64,000 nt of DNA from assembly GCF_003369915.1 (NCBI RefSeq), contig NC_046673.1, positions 15,298,001-15,362,000 of the forward strand, read 5' to 3'. This document shows positions 1-11,336 of the stretch, piece by piece; positions within the stretch are counted from its first letter, which is position 1; every line of letters begins with the position of its first letter. The notes below the pieces were generated by a model that saw only the letters and a program-made list of their open reading frames with translations, did not search any database and was not told the DNA's origin. The position numbers and the translations under genes are program-made. This DNA is from Drosophila miranda. Taxonomy: Eukaryota > Arthropoda > Insecta > Diptera > Drosophilidae.

Positions 1-22
1 CCAATCGCTACCCCTCATGCAG

Positions 23-183
23 CCTTCAGCTGGTTCGCGTTCTTTGAGTACTTGATCGCCATTGCCAATATGCTGTACCACTTCACCATCATATGGGACT
101 TCCCATCGCAGTACATGGTGATTGTTCAGGGGCCGCTGGAAAATATATCGCAGTACTTGAGCAACAGGCCGAAAATCGACTAG
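23..183 (+). CDS. PGAP2: PGAP2-like protein, last coding exon (gene runs off the left edge)
   Basis: An intron end (ATGCAG at 17-22) is followed by an exon encoding about 53 residues and a TAG stop at 181-183. The peptide has the Frag1/DRAM/PGAP2 family signature: a Phe-Ala-x-x-Glu-Tyr helix, then Ala-Asn-Met-x-x-His-x-Thr and Trp-Asp-Phe. This matches the C-terminus of PGAP2, a Golgi multi-pass membrane protein that helps remodel GPI-anchor lipids. Unlike copies 4 and 5 in the array it keeps Glu (not Lys) in FFEYL and has SNRPKID at the end, and it alone keeps a long 3' region. I infer that it is the parental gene; only the last exon is in the window, so intactness cannot be judged. Confidence 0.75.
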
Positions 184-2394
184 AGCTGGAGAGCACTCCA
201 TTCGTTCGTTTAATTTCCGGATTTTCTTCTCTAGTACATAGTGTCTGTGTGTGTGTGATTCCCATACGAAGCGTACAATTATTGATCTTCATCAACTTTA
301 AAGTTTAAACCTAAGCGCTTCCATTGCAACAGAAACATTCTACGTGTAAATCATTCTATTTTTTTCTCAATTTTCTCTCTCTCCCTCTCTACAAACTCCC
401 AAAAGAAAAAGAAAAAAGGAAAAACCAAAAACCAAAAGCGGAAAGGAAAGGAAAATGTGTTTAAACAGAAACCGAAACGAAAGCGAAATGTTCCATAGTT
501 CCAAAAATATTCTAATTATATATCGTACGGGCATAATGTCCTTTGTACACATTCGAATTACGAGTAAATGAATTAAGTAACGTAAACGTAAGGTTTAAGT
601 GCACCCAAACAAAAGGAAAACCAAAGAAAAACCATAGAGTAGACATATGTATGTATGCCTAGACGACGACCGTAGCTCGCAAAAGAAAGAACAGAACACT
701 ACCAAATACCATTAGAAGAGTGGCAGAGTAACAGAGCAGCAGAGGCCGCTTTCAAGCAGATCTCATGTCAATTCCAAAATTCAAGGAGTCAGCGTTTATT
801 ACATAGTAGCACTTAGACGTACATATCGTTTATACAGAAATAGGAAACATCATCAAAACTTGTGTGAAATTGTTTGGTGGCCCTATTGGGCTCCTAGTAC
901 CCCTGAACAGAATTCAGACAATAGAGACAGGCAACGAACCACAAACAACAAACCACATGGGGGAATTCTACACACACATATATGTACACACAGACAGACC
1001 TTCTGATTGATGATAAACAAATCTAGCAATTAAACAACAATTCTAATTAGCCAATAAATGGAGAATGAAGTACAGATAGATGTGAAATAAGGTGAAACAA
1101 CCCCCCCTCCCCTACCACCCTCCAAAAAGTTGTATTTGCTGAACGAGTGGCATTCATATAGCTAAACTAAACGAATTGTAAACCAAATTAAGAGCCTCTC
1201 ATACACCGAATGTTGAAGGGGGGAACAACACATACTCGCATGTATGTGTGTATGTATGTATGTATGTTTTTTTTTTTCTATCTGAACAAATGTAATAGCA
1301 TTGAATCTTGTACCATACACAACAAAAACAGCAGAAGAAGCGAAACTGAAGCGGAAGCAGCAGTCAAGGAAAAACTCTTTTATTCCATAAGTAAAATACT
1401 ATTATTATTATTATACATTGCAATATGAATTATGCATTGCATTGTATTTGCGAAAGAGATACAGATATCCGTTTGAATTTTAATCCTTTGAATTATGTAA
1501 ACTAAACCAAGGCAAAGATGTAGCTAAACTAATGGAAACAATTGTTAATACTCACACGACACAAATGGAATATATGGGGGGAATTATATACCTATATATA
1601 TTGTAGATATACATATGTACATATCTATGTAGTATAGTAGGTATATGTTATGCAATTATTTGAATTGAATTGAATTACCTGTTGTTGATGCGATACGATA
1701 CATTCTAAAAGTTCTATGTCTGCCCTTCCGTTTCGCTCATGTTTTGTATCTCTGTTGCCCCTCCTCCGCCGTTGGAGCACTTCTAATTATGTGCCTCTCT
1801 TACGCTTTATAAAGATATACTACATATATATGTACATACAAAATATACTGTATACTGGACACTGGTATTGTATGCAATGTACCTCCTGTTCCATATGATA
1901 TGCATGTGTAGTTGTACCCTCTCTCACAGGCTATTTTCGATTGATTTTACATATATAGCATGTACTCGTATTTATGCATGTACATACATATGTACTATGT
2001 ACTCGTATTGTATGGCGAATACCTTCTTAAACGGATGTACGAATTGTTGGATAGATGGTCACTTTTTAAAATGCAACCTTTTTACCTTTGCATACATTTA
2101 TTTTTAGGCGACACAAAGTAAGCGATTTATTAAGAAAAACAACATGGAAAATCAGAAACCCAAATAACAAATTAACTATGCAATATGTAACTTTGTAGCT
2201 TCCTTATTTGAATAAAGTTTAATACCACATACAACATTTACTATAGCTTTTGCGAACATTTTTCAATTAATAATGTAATATTGGTATATGTCCAGCAAAA
2301 GTTTCGAGATATAGAAAGGGTATAGAAACTTCCCTACGCAGTTTTTTTTTTTAATTTTCGCACTCTCAAATCGTGCTTCACTGCATCATTTATT
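184..2394 (+). other. Probable long 3' UTR / downstream region of the PGAP2-like gene
   Basis: This AT-rich stretch has no convincing coding region. The first ~40 bases match the bases after the PGAP2 stop in every array copy. The next ~2.17 kb, starting after TTTTCTT and ending before GGCGCGC, is missing from the array copies, so a deletion separates them from this copy. It contains TATG/TACA microsatellite runs (for example 1240-1268) and an AATAAA at 2211-2216 that could end the transcript. Confidence 0.5.
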
Positions 2395-2609
2395 CCACTT
2401 TGGCGCGCACCACTCGTATTCAGTCGATAGTATCGATAGTCGTTGGGTGGAATTGCTTCCTTTTTGTGGGATTTTCTTTTTCGTGGTGGGATATCGTCTT
2501 TTCGTGCAGCGATTATTCATTGCGGCAATTTTCTTTTTCAGCGCCACAATGTCCCTACATTCTAGACTCACTTACGTTTTATTTTTAAACTTTTATTAAC
2601 CTTTTAACC
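2395..2609 (+). repeat. Array spacer, first copy, with DRE site
   Basis: From GGCGCGCACC onward this matches the spacer that follows each PGAP2 fragment in the array (18559, 21667, 23615, 25539). It contains the DNA-replication-related element TATCGATA at 2431-2438, a typical fly housekeeping promoter word. The match stops at the LINE tail. The rest of the spacer is not found on the far side of the LINE, so the locus was rearranged as well as interrupted. Confidence 0.7.
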
Positions 2610-2629
2610 TTAGGTTAGGTTAGGTTAGG
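2610..2629 (+). repeat. (TTAGG)4 tail of the LINE
   Basis: Four perfect TTAGG units lie exactly at the 3' end of the minus-strand LINE, so on the element's own strand the tail reads (CCTAA)n. Short tandem-repeat tails instead of poly(A) are known for several LINE clades. The unit happens to equal the general insect telomere repeat, which Drosophila has lost. Confidence 0.8.
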
Positions 2630-2734
2630 TAGAGACGGCCGCCAAGCTCGCTCGGAGCCCAGCACACTTAGGCCGGTTTCGGCCCGTTGTGATACCGCTT
2701 GGGATCATTCCCTCCCTGCAGATGAGACTTTATG

Positions 2735-5700
2735 TCAACAGTTGTCCCATCCAGATGCCCTTATAAAGTTGACGATCTTTCTGGGACATAGCGTGGACAT
2801 CTCCGAGATGTCGTTCAGAAAGGCAGAGCCCAAGTGATGCAGCCTCCTTCTGCTGAGAGCTGGACAGGAACAGAACAGGTGTTCCACTGTTTCCTCCTCG
2901 TCCTCGTCTCTGCAGCTGCGGCAGAAATCATTGTATGGGGCACCCAGCCTGTTTGCGTGGGTGCCTGCTAGCCAGTGTCCTGTGAGGGAACGTATGACTG
3001 CGCTGCACCTTTCCCTGCCTAGTTTGCAGAGCTCTGAGGTGCGCTTCTTATCTATGGTCGGCCATGTTTGCCGAGCTGTGCGACAACGTGGCCCTATTTG
3101 CCACTTTTTGTCTATCAGTCGCGTGTACTGCTCCTTTATGATGAGCTTGCAGGTGGCCATAGGCATACAAATATCCTCCTTATCTTGGAGAAGGGGGGTT
3201 GTAGTGCCAGATCTGGCCAGCTCGTCCGCTATGCAGTTGCCCTCGATATCCCGGTGGCCCGGGACCCATATAAGGCTGATAGCAAATTGCTGAGCCATCT
3301 CGTGAAGAGATCTGCGGCACTTCGCCACAGTAGCCGAGTTCGAGGAGATCGCGTTAAGTGATCTGATCGCAGCTTGGCTGTCGCTGTAGATGTTTAGATT
3401 GGTTGCCGTGGTGGTAACCGTGTGAAGGCAGTACAGAGCCTCCCTGATTGCTGTAACTTCCGCTTGGAAGACGCTACAGTGATCCGGAAGCCTGAAAGAT
3501 TGCCTTATGTTAAGTTGTTCAGAGTAGATTCCTCCTCCAACCCTGCCGTCCAGTTTTGAGCCATCCGTGAAGATGCTTATGGCCCCGTCTGGGCCGGGGA
3601 GTCCCTCGAGCCAATCGTCTCTATGAGGGATGATTATGCTGAATGGAGTCTCCTTGTGCTCCATTGGAACTTGATAGTCCGTTCTTGCTGGGACCATGTT
3701 GTTTTTATTTAGTATAGATGAGTGACCTATGTTCTGGGGTACCCATTGTTCAAAGTCCCTAAGACGTATTGCTGCCATTTCTGCCCGCTCCTTTCCTGCA
3801 AAGTCAAGGCTCTGAAGGCATAACATGGCGTTTAGCGCATCATTTGGTGTAGTTCGAAGAGCTCCACTGATGCAGCGGGCGGCTGTTCGCTGAACCTTGC
3901 CCAGCTGATTGGTGATTGTCCTTTTTGTTAGGGCAGGCCACCAGACAGTAACTCCGTAGAGTATTATAGGTCTGACTATTGCCAGATATATCCATCGGAC
4001 TATGCTTGGGTTCATGCCCCACTTTAGGCCGATAGCTTTTTTGCAAGTATAGAGTGCTGTCGTTGCCTTCCTCACTCTATCCTTGACATTCAGGTTCCAG
4101 CTAAGCTTTTTGTCAATTACCAACCCTAAGTAACTGGCACTGTCGCTGAAGGAGAGCCTGTATCCGTTTAGTGTTGGGGGGTTGAGGGGCGGGACCTTGT
4201 ATTTTTTTGTGAATAACACGAGTTCCGTTTTCGAGGGATTTAGTCCCAATCCGCGCGGTTCTGTCCATTCGGACAATCGAGCAAGCTTTGCGGTCATTAG
4301 GTCGCATAGTGTTTGGGGGTATTTCCCCGCAAAGATAATTGCAACGTCATCCGCGTATGCCACTACTTTACAGCCCCCTCTTCCAGGTCGCATAGAATCT
4401 TATTGACTGCAATGTTCCATAGAAGAGGAGACAGAACTCCCCCTTGCGGGGTTCCTCTGTTGACATACCTTGACTGGGCGGACGATCCCATCGATGATGT
4501 CACCGTCCTGCGTATGAGCAATTGATCAATGAGCATCACCAAGTGACGGTCCACCCCCAGGTCAGTCAGGGCTTCTGTAATGGCGCCCGGTGTGACGTCG
4601 AGAATAGCTATTAGTGAGTATTCTTTGAGATGCAGGGATTTTTCTACACTCGAGATCACTTCGTGAAGTGCCGTTTCCGTGGATTTTCCTTTCCGGTAGG
4701 CATGCTGCGCACTTGAGTACAGCTGGGGACTTATGGTAGTCCGTAATTGTAACCCGATAAGTCTCTCAAAGGTTTTGAGTAGGAAAGACGATAAACTGAT
4801 TGGTCTAAAGTCTTTCGGGGTTGAGTTTGAGGCTTTGCCTGCTTTAGGGATGAAAACTATCCTAGCCTTAAGCCACGCTTGCGGTATTGTACATACCGCC
4901 AGTATCTTCCTGAAGATACTATGTAGCCAGTTGATGGCCGTCTCCCCGGCCTTCTGAAGTTGGGCCGGGATTACCTGGTCCGGGCCTGGCGATTTAAACG
5001 GGTTGAAGCTGTTTACTGCCCAACTTATGTTCCGTTTTGTAAGGATATGGTCCATCGATTCTACCGATCCCTCTCCTGGGAGGTGTGACGGCTCGGTGGA
5101 TGTGCATCCGGGGAAATGCGTGTCGAGCAGAATGTGTAGGGACTCCTCACTAGAGTTGGTCCACGTGCCATCATTCTTTTTGAGGTAACCTACCAAGGGG
5201 GTAGTTTTTGAGAGAACTTTCCGGAGTCTTGCGGCCTCCGAAGTTTCCTCGATTTCGGAGCAATATTTTTGCCAGGAGGCTCTTTTAGCCTTCCTCGTTT
5301 CCTTTTTGTATAGTGCTAGACTGGTTTTATAGTCTGCCCAGTGAGTATCCTCCTTAGTTCTTGTGGCTCTATTGAATAGAGTCCTACAAGTTCTACGAAG
5401 GGTGTCTAGTTGCTTAGACCACCAGGGGGTTTCTTCTTCCCCCTTGGTCTGGTAGAAGGGCATGCTGCCTTGAAGGCTTTGTTGCACGCATCCGTAAACC
5501 TGTTCACAAGACGGTTTAGGTTGTCTTCAGTGTTCGGGCAATTAGGGGCGTTAGGAGGGAGTAGCTCCTCCAGGGTTGTGTTATATTTTTCCCAGTTGGC
5601 TTTTCTGGGGTTGATATAGTCGGTTGGTTTGGGAATATCGAAGGATAATATCGTCTCGATATACCTGTGGTCCGAGAAGGAGTGGTCTCCTAGGACTCTC

Positions 5701-6374
5701 CAGCTCTTGATTGTGTCCAGCAGTTTGCTTGACACTAGCGTAAGGTCAATGACCTCCTGCCGATTTTTAATTATAAATGTGGGGTCGTTACCCCGATTGC
5801 ATATGAATAAATTTGAGTTCAGGATGAAGCTGAACAGTGACTCACCCCTTACATTCGTGTCCGTGCTCCCCCATTGGGTGTGGTGGGCGTTGGCATCGCA
5901 ACCTATAAGTAGGTCTTTGTCCGTCCTTTCGCTGTCGCTGGCTATTTTGCGAACAAGGTCGTTCGGAGGATCATCCTCCTCGTGGGCCATATAGGACGCC
6001 ACCAGCCTGAGATGATTCCCTTTTAGTTCTAGGCTTACCGGCGTGTTATCGCCATCGCTATAATTATGGAGCAGAAAGATATTTAGGTGCTTTCTATCAA
6101 GTATGCAGGTACGGATTTTACCTTCATTTTGGGATACAATGATCTTGTATTCCCTCGTCCCCAATCCACAGACCTTGCCTCCTACCACCCAAGGCTCCTG
6201 GATCAGGACTACGTCGGCTCCGCTTGCGTCTAGGCGGAGTATGAGAGCAGCCGATGCTGCTTTACAGTGGTGGAGATTTATTTGAAGGATCCTTAGGACC
6301 ATCTTCAAGATTCTCCACCACCGTGATGTCCGCGTCCGAGTCATCTGAGACTCTCTCTCGGCACATTGACTCAA
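2735..6374 (-). pseudogene. LINE ORF2: endonuclease - reverse transcriptase - RNase H, frameshifted
   Basis: Three overlapping minus-strand frames together cover one polyprotein. 6374-5406 is the endonuclease: LQINLHHCK, LIQEPW, LLIGCDANAHHTQWG and GDHSFSDHR carry the expected Asn, Glu, Asp/Asn and Asp-His residues. 5487-4363 is the first part of the RT, with GTPQGGVLSPLLW. 4393-2735 starts just before the catalytic AYADD, continues through the thumb and ends in an RNase H with FTDGSK, YSDSQAA and WVPGHRDIEGN. The frame changes lie in the overlaps near 5410-5480 and 4365-4393. The C-terminus also has a Cys/His cluster (CRSCRDEDEEETVEHLFCSC). Confidence 0.85.
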
Positions 6375-7560
6375 AGTCGAGCATCAGCTCTGTCTCTGAG
6401 GAGAAGCCTTCCTGGTCTGGCTCCAGCTCGTCGTCAGGCGCTTCGATCTCCGCAGCGACATCCTGCACGTCTGGGTTGACGACAGGAAGCGCCGCGGCCG
6501 CCGCGGCCGCCGCGTCCGATTTATACACCTTGATGGTGACCGAGCTGAAGCCGAAGTTTAGCTCTCCTTTTGCTGCCTCTATCGGGGCCAGCGACTCTTT
6601 ATTGAGAACGAGCACTGCCTGGTTAGTCGGCCCTTGTGTCGTCTCAACCTTGGTTACCTTCCAATCTGAGGTTGGTAGTCCTGGGTTGCATCTCTGCAGC
6701 ATCTTGAGGATGCGTTCTGGCTCCTTAAAGGTAGCCGGCACCCAAATTCTGGCCCTCGGTCTGCTGGGCACCTCGCTCCAGTCGACTGCGACGAGTTTCG
6801 CCCCAGCATAGACCTCGCCGACCTGCGCTACCGCCGCTTTATAAAGCTTTACAGAGCGCTCGTCTTCGCAGGCAATTATCTTAACATTGCCCTGGAACCA
6901 CCCCATGTCCTTGCAGACTGGCGGAGGTCCAGGGTCTTTGTCGAGGAGTTCGAAGCAGCGGTCGGCCAGTGCCGCTTCCACCCACTTCCACTGACTCCTT
7001 GGGATTCTACCCTCTGCGCTGCCTCTGTTGAGGACACCAATTAGCGTCCTCTCCTTGGCAATCTGCGCAAAGGAGACATTTGGCAGCACTCTGGAGCGCT
7101 TTGCTACCGGTCCCGGTGTCTCCTGCGAGCGCTGCCTCTTGGCTTGGGGAGCCACCTTTTTCTGTTCCAAGGTGAACTCCGGGAGCACGGCCGAAGCCCA
7201 TTCCACCTTCTTCAGCCAGTCGGCTGATGGGCTGGCTTCACTGCTGGCGTGTTGCCGACGGAGTATGTGCCCTGCACTCCTCTTTTCGGCATATGTGTAG
7301 CGTCTGGCTTGGGCGCTTGTCGACGGCAAGTCAACCCCCTCCGCTTTACCAGAAGGTCGGGCAGCCGCAATATTGCTTAGCTTTCCTTCCAAGGTGTCAG
7401 CTTCGGGAGTTACCTTGCCACCCACACCGGATTCGGGATGGGACCCCCTCGGGTTCGAACAGGCACCTTCCACCTTGCAGGTATTCCCTACTATAGAGCC
7501 GGTTGGGCCAGGCCTTTGGGCCGCTGCCTTTCCGAGCTTGGGATTGCTCCCAGTTGGCAT
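6262..7560 (-). CDS. LINE ORF1 protein (nucleic-acid-binding, LOA type)
   Basis: A single open frame of 432 residues starts at the ATG at 7560. It overlaps the start of ORF2 by about 110 bases, as is common when ORF2 is reached by reinitiation or frameshifting. The first ~170 residues are low-complexity and basic (KRQRSQETPGPVAKRSR). A conserved middle domain (about 175-355) resembles the ORF1 domain of LOA/Jockey-like fly elements. A poly-Ala run and an acidic tail follow. ORF1 proteins coat the element RNA. There is no host function. Confidence 0.75.
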   Translation of the reverse strand: MPTGSNPKLGKAAAQRPGPTGSIVGNTCKVEGACSNPRGSHPESGVGGKVTPEADTLEGKLSNIAAARPSGKAEGVDLPSTSAQARRYTYAEKRSAGHILRRQHASSEASPSADWLKKVEWASAVLPEFTLEQKKVAPQAKRQRSQETPGPVAKRSRVLPNVSFAQIAKERTLIGVLNRGSAEGRIPRSQWKWVEAALADRCFELLDKDPGPPPVCKDMGWFQGNVKIIACEDERSVKLYKAAVAQVGEVYAGAKLVAVDWSEVPSRPRARIWVPATFKEPERILKMLQRCNPGLPTSDWKVTKVETTQGPTNQAVLVLNKESLAPIEAAKGELNFGFSSVTIKVYKSDAAAAAAAALPVVNPDVQDVAAEIEAPDDELEPDQEGFSSETELMLDFESMCRERVSDDSDADITVVENLEDGPKDPSNKSPPL

Positions 7561-7583
7561 TTGGGGAGCGCCGCACTCATTTG

Positions 7584-8040
7584 TTTTTATACCCGATACT
7601 CAAAATGAGTATTGGGGTATATTAGATTTGTGGTAAAAGTGGATGTGTGTAACGTCCAGAAGGAATCGTTTCCGACCCCATAAAGTATATATATTCTTGA
7701 TCAGCATCAATAGCCGAGTCGATTGAGCCCTGTCTGTCTGTCCGTCCGTCCGTCCGTCCGTCCGTCTGTCCGTCTGTCATAGATAATGACCATATCTATC
7801 AGATTGCTGCATCTGGATCAGATCAGATCATTTTTATAGCCAAAAGGAACAAATCAATTTGCACTGGCTACGCAGCGCCCGACGTCACGCTCAGACTGAT
7901 TTTCTGTCTCTCTCGCACGCACTCTTTGTCGTGTCGTTTAATATTAGCGGCGTCTGCCGGAGGAGAGCCATACTGACTTAGTATCGGGTATAACTGTAGA
8001 GTTGCGGTGTCCGCAGCAACTCACAACGTTCCCCCTCGTT
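7584..8040 (+). mobile_element. DINE-1/INE-1 (Helentron-type, non-autonomous), internally deleted copy
   Basis: It begins TTTTTATACCCGATACTC, continues through the conserved core (GTTTCCGACCCCATAAAG, then TTCTTGATCAGCATCAATAG) and a GTCT/GTCC microsatellite at about 7731-7776. It ends with TAGTATCGGGTATAACTG and a hairpin-forming stretch (GAGTTGCGG...CCGC...AACTC). This is the layout of DINE-1/INE-1 elements. Compared with the copy at 10224 it lacks about 660 internal bases. It abuts the 5' end of the LINE. Confidence 0.85.
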
Positions 8041-8613
8041 TTTCATTATTTTGTACACATTTTTCAACGAAAATTGGTCTAATATTGGGTATAAATTAAT
8101 CATATATGTATATTAAATAATATGACCCTCAGTTCTTACTTTGTGGAACTATTGCATAATTGATCTGCAAATCGACATAAATCAACCACAGAATCTGCGT
8201 GGAAAGGGGGGAAACGACTGAGAGAGAGAGAAGTCATGCCACAGTTAAAAGCTGCTTTAGCCATCATTCAACGTTAACGCGCGAATGGGAAATGCAAACG
8301 CAAACAGCTGATTTACCGGCAATAACCAAATTCAGAGACGAGTCGAATTCGTTCCACAGGGGGTTCAAACCTTCAAGGCAATCCCAGAAGGCTGTGTGCC
8401 GTGCGTGAATCCCTCAACGAGTGCCAACCAAATAGAATATTTCGACTGACGCAAAAACGTCAAACAGGTATTAGAATGAACGTCGCCACCAGAAAAGCCA
8501 CAGCGCCAAAGGGACACAAAGCCAAGTGAGTAACGGACTGAGGAGCAAGGCAAAGGAGTAACGAGACTCCTCCCCTAAACCACAGAAAGCTACATTTGTC
8601 GCCGTCCGGACAG
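8041..8613 (+). other. 5' flank of the 352-residue gene
   Basis: This is unique sequence between DINE-1 and the open frame. A donor-like AAGTGAGT at 8524-8531 and an acceptor-like GGACAG at 8608-8613 could bound a short 5' UTR intron (8526-8613). A small ATG frame at 8477 would run into that donor, but it would not join the main frame in phase, so I treat it as leader sequence. Confidence 0.35.
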
Positions 8614-9672
8614 ATGGGCGATCGGTTGCAGGCGAGCTCTCGCGGGGTCTGGCGGAACTTTGTTCCGGCCAGCACTAGCAGCAGTCCCGGGAGTCTGGGG
8701 GATCTGCCGTACGACAATCCCGCACACTTTCCGCCCCTGGAGGAGCCACGGCACGCATCGAAGCGGCGGCAGCAGTCCAAATCGTCGTCGGGCACCGGGG
8801 AGCAGCCTCCATTGGCACGAACCCTGCTGCCCCATTGGGTGCGTATGAAGGACAGGATTTGGCAGGACAGCGTCACCAGCAACAGCAAAAGCAGCAGCAA
8901 GCCACCCGTGCCGCACCAGGAGGCGGCAACGGCCACGGCAACAGAAAGAGCGCTAGATGAGAATGAATTTGAGACGGCGCCCAAGCCCGTGACCACTCAG
9001 ACGGCCCGAGTGCTCGCCAGAAAGGGACCCTTTGGGGCCTCGTCCGCGAGGAGCGAGAGGGCACCGCTGGATGCCCGCTGCATGAATCTGGTGTTCGAGA
9101 GCTTCGGCATGATCGGGATCTCCGCGCAGGCGGACGATCCGCAGGTGACCGTCAAGCGGTCGCCGAAATTCCGGCTGACATCGGAGCAAAAGCAGCGACT
9201 GCACGATGCCATCGAGGAGGAGGCGAATGGGCGGGTGCTGGATGCCCTCGAAAGGGTCATACAGGAGATACGCGACGAAATCGATGAGATGTCCCACCAC
9301 ATGATGTCGGAGATGTCCGCGGGGAGTGAGGAGTCATCGGAGCCGCCTTCGGGCATCTTCGATCACTCAATGTGGACCGGGTGCACCTCAACGCCGAACA
9401 ACAAGCCGGCAAACGGGTGCAGCTCCCCGAAGATTCGCAGCTTCGCGAACAACAATTTTAAGGACACTTATGACCACAGCTGGACGACACGTCCGCACAC
9501 CATCAGGACCAAGTCTCACGGCGCCTGGAATGCCAAGGAAAGCGACTCCGATGCGCCAAAGGCATCGTCCAACGCAGGAGGAGCCCGATCCGTGGGTGGC
9601 TATCCGGGTGTGAGTGATCGCTACATTTTGGACTTTCGTCAGCCGCCATTCCCGCGCCCTTCCCGGCACTAA
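8614..9672 (+). CDS. Unrecognised 352-residue protein
   Basis: One exon runs from ATG 8614 to TAA 9670-9672, and an acceptor-like AG directly precedes the ATG. I do not recognise the family. The N-terminal ~120 residues are Ser/Pro/Arg-rich and look disordered, with a short acidic-hydrophobic piece (LPYDNPAHFPPLEEP). Residues about 140-225 are the best candidate for a folded part: charged, probably helical (LTSEQKQRLHDAIEEEANG, then IQEIRDEIDEMSHHMMSEM). The rest is again low-complexity. GC content and codon use look like the host genes, and the frame is long and open. There is an AATAAA about 55 bases after the stop. It lies between two direct DINE-1 copies and inside the disrupted first unit of the baf/PGAP2 array. 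Confidence 0.6.
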   Translation: MGDRLQASSRGVWRNFVPASTSSSPGSLGDLPYDNPAHFPPLEEPRHASKRRQQSKSSSGTGEQPPLARTLLPHWVRMKDRIWQDSVTSNSKSSSKPPVPHQEAATATATERALDENEFETAPKPVTTQTARVLARKGPFGASSARSERAPLDARCMNLVFESFGMIGISAQADDPQVTVKRSPKFRLTSEQKQRLHDAIEEEANGRVLDALERVIQEIRDEIDEMSHHMMSEMSAGSEESSEPPSGIFDHSMWTGCTSTPNNKPANGCSSPKIRSFANNNFKDTYDHSWTTRPHTIRTKSHGAWNAKESDSDAPKASSNAGGARSVGGYPGVSDRYILDFRQPPFPRPSRH

Positions 9673-10223
9673 TACGATCCATAAAATGTACTTAAATTCT
9701 CAACGTTTTTGATCAGCAAACTGTCTCAAATAAAATGTTGTCGGAGGGCCCAATGCTCTCAAGGATATCCCTATCCCTGTCCTTCCCTCCCTGCCCCCCT
9801 ACCACACACTAAAGGCCGGGCTTCTTGCATTCGTTCGCCACTGAATGTTTGGGGTTTCCCTTTTTCAGTCGTGGCCAAAAGGTATCGCCGAAGAAAGTGA
9901 AAAGGCAGGCAGACAGCTTACGAAAAATGGCAACAAAAAATGAGGGAATGGTGGGGCACAAAAAAGTGACTTGTCAGCGCCCGCCAATTGTTTGGCAGTG
10001 GCAGAAAACGTTTCGTTTTCGAGTATTACCAAACAAAAACGGGACAGAGGCCACTCCACAGAGCAGAGGAGATGCCATCGTATAACCGAAATAGTATTTT
10101 GAGGGCATTGATTAGGCGTAGAAGAAGTGATGATAGCCAGCTGAATTATGGCCAAAATATAATAGATTAAAGACTGCATTGAAAGGCAAAGAAAGTTCAA
10201 CAAAAGTTCTGCAACGATTGATA
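9673..10223 (+). other. 3' flank of the 352-residue gene; nothing coding seen
   Basis: A polyadenylation signal AATAAA lies near 9727. The rest is unique sequence without a supported gene, up to the second DINE-1. Confidence 0.4.
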
Positions 10224-11336
10224 TTTTTATACCCGATACTCAAAATGAGTATTGGGGTATATTAGATTTGTGGTAAAAGTGGATATGTGTAACGTCCAGA
10301 CGGAATCGTTTCCGACCCCATAAAGTATATATATTCTTGATCAGCATCAATAGCCGAGTCGATTGAGCCCTGTCTGTCTGTCCGTCCGTCCGTCCGTCCG
10401 TCTGTCCGTCCCCTTCAGCGCCTAGTGCTCAAAGACTATAAGAGCTAGAGCAACGATGTTTTGGATCCAGACTTCTGTGATATGTCACTGCTACAAAAAT
10501 ATTTCAAAACTTCGCCCCGCCCACTTCCGCCCCCACAAAGGACGAAAATCTGTGGCATCCACAATTTTAAAGATACGAGAAAACCAAACACGCAGAATCG
10601 TAGAGAATGACCATATCTTTTAGACTGCGGATTTTGAATAAGATCGTATTTTTATTATAGCCAGCATCAAGAAAAAAATTTCATTTTTTCTCGCCCTGTC
10701 TCTCTCTAACACACACGTAGCATAGCCGGCTTTGCTTAGAGTAAAACATTAGCGCCTAGATCTCAGAGACTACAAAAGCTAGTGCAACCAAATTTGGTAT
10801 CCACACTCCTAATATATCGGACCGAGACGAGTTTGTTTCAAAATTTCGCCACACCCCCTTCCGCCCCCGCAAAGGACGAAAATCTGGGGATATTCAAAAA
10901 TCTCAGAGACTATTAAGGCTAGAGTAACCAAATTTGGTATCCGCACTCCTGTTAGATCTCACTAAAAAACGTATATCTCAGAATTTCGCCCCACCCTTTT
11001 CCGCCCCCACAAAGGACGAAAATCTGTTGCATCCACAATATTGCACATTCGAGAAAACTAAAAACGCAGAATCATAGATAATGACCATATCTATCAGATT
11101 GCTGAATCTGGATCAGATCAGATCATTTTTATAGCCAAAAGGAACAAATCAATTTGCACTGGCTACGCAGCCCCCGACGTCACGCTCAGACTGATTTTCT
11201 GTCTCTCTCGCACGCACTCCTTGTCGTGTCGTTTAATATTAGCGGCGTCTGCCGGAGGAGAGCCATACTGACTTAGTATCGGGTATAACTGTAGAGTTGC
11301 GGTGTCCGCAGCAACTCACAACGTTCCACCTCGTTT
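10224..11336 (+). mobile_element. DINE-1/INE-1 (Helentron-type), longer copy
   Basis: Same start, core, GTCY microsatellite (about 10371-10410) and hairpin end as the copy at 7584, in the same orientation, but with an internal part that includes repeated blocks near 10500, 10850 and 10990 (CGCCCCCAC...GGACGAAAATCTG). The 3' end directly abuts the internal region of the LTR retrotransposon, where a 5' LTR would be expected. Confidence 0.85.

Larger units (their letters stand above)
2610..7583 (-). mobile_element. LOA-clade non-LTR retrotransposon (LINE), near full length, broken ORF2
   Basis: The element lies on the minus strand. ORF1 is at 7560-6262. ORF2 covers 6374-2735 and holds an APE-type endonuclease, a reverse transcriptase and a C-terminal RNase H. 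The tail is (CCTAA)n. An RNase H domain after the RT, together with the ORF1 type, points to the I/LOA group; LOA elements such as Bilbo and TRIM are known from obscura-group flies. ORF2 is split over three frames, so this copy is not active as it stands. The 5' end abuts a DINE-1 element and no target duplication could be recognised. Confidence 0.85.

Noticed and set aside
2610-2629. Interstitial telomere remnant
   Set aside because: It lies exactly at the 3' end of the LINE, so it is better explained as the tail of the element.
8199-8408. 69-residue frame before the 352-residue gene
   Set aside because: GA-rich leader sequence, no recognisable features, and not in phase with the main frame.
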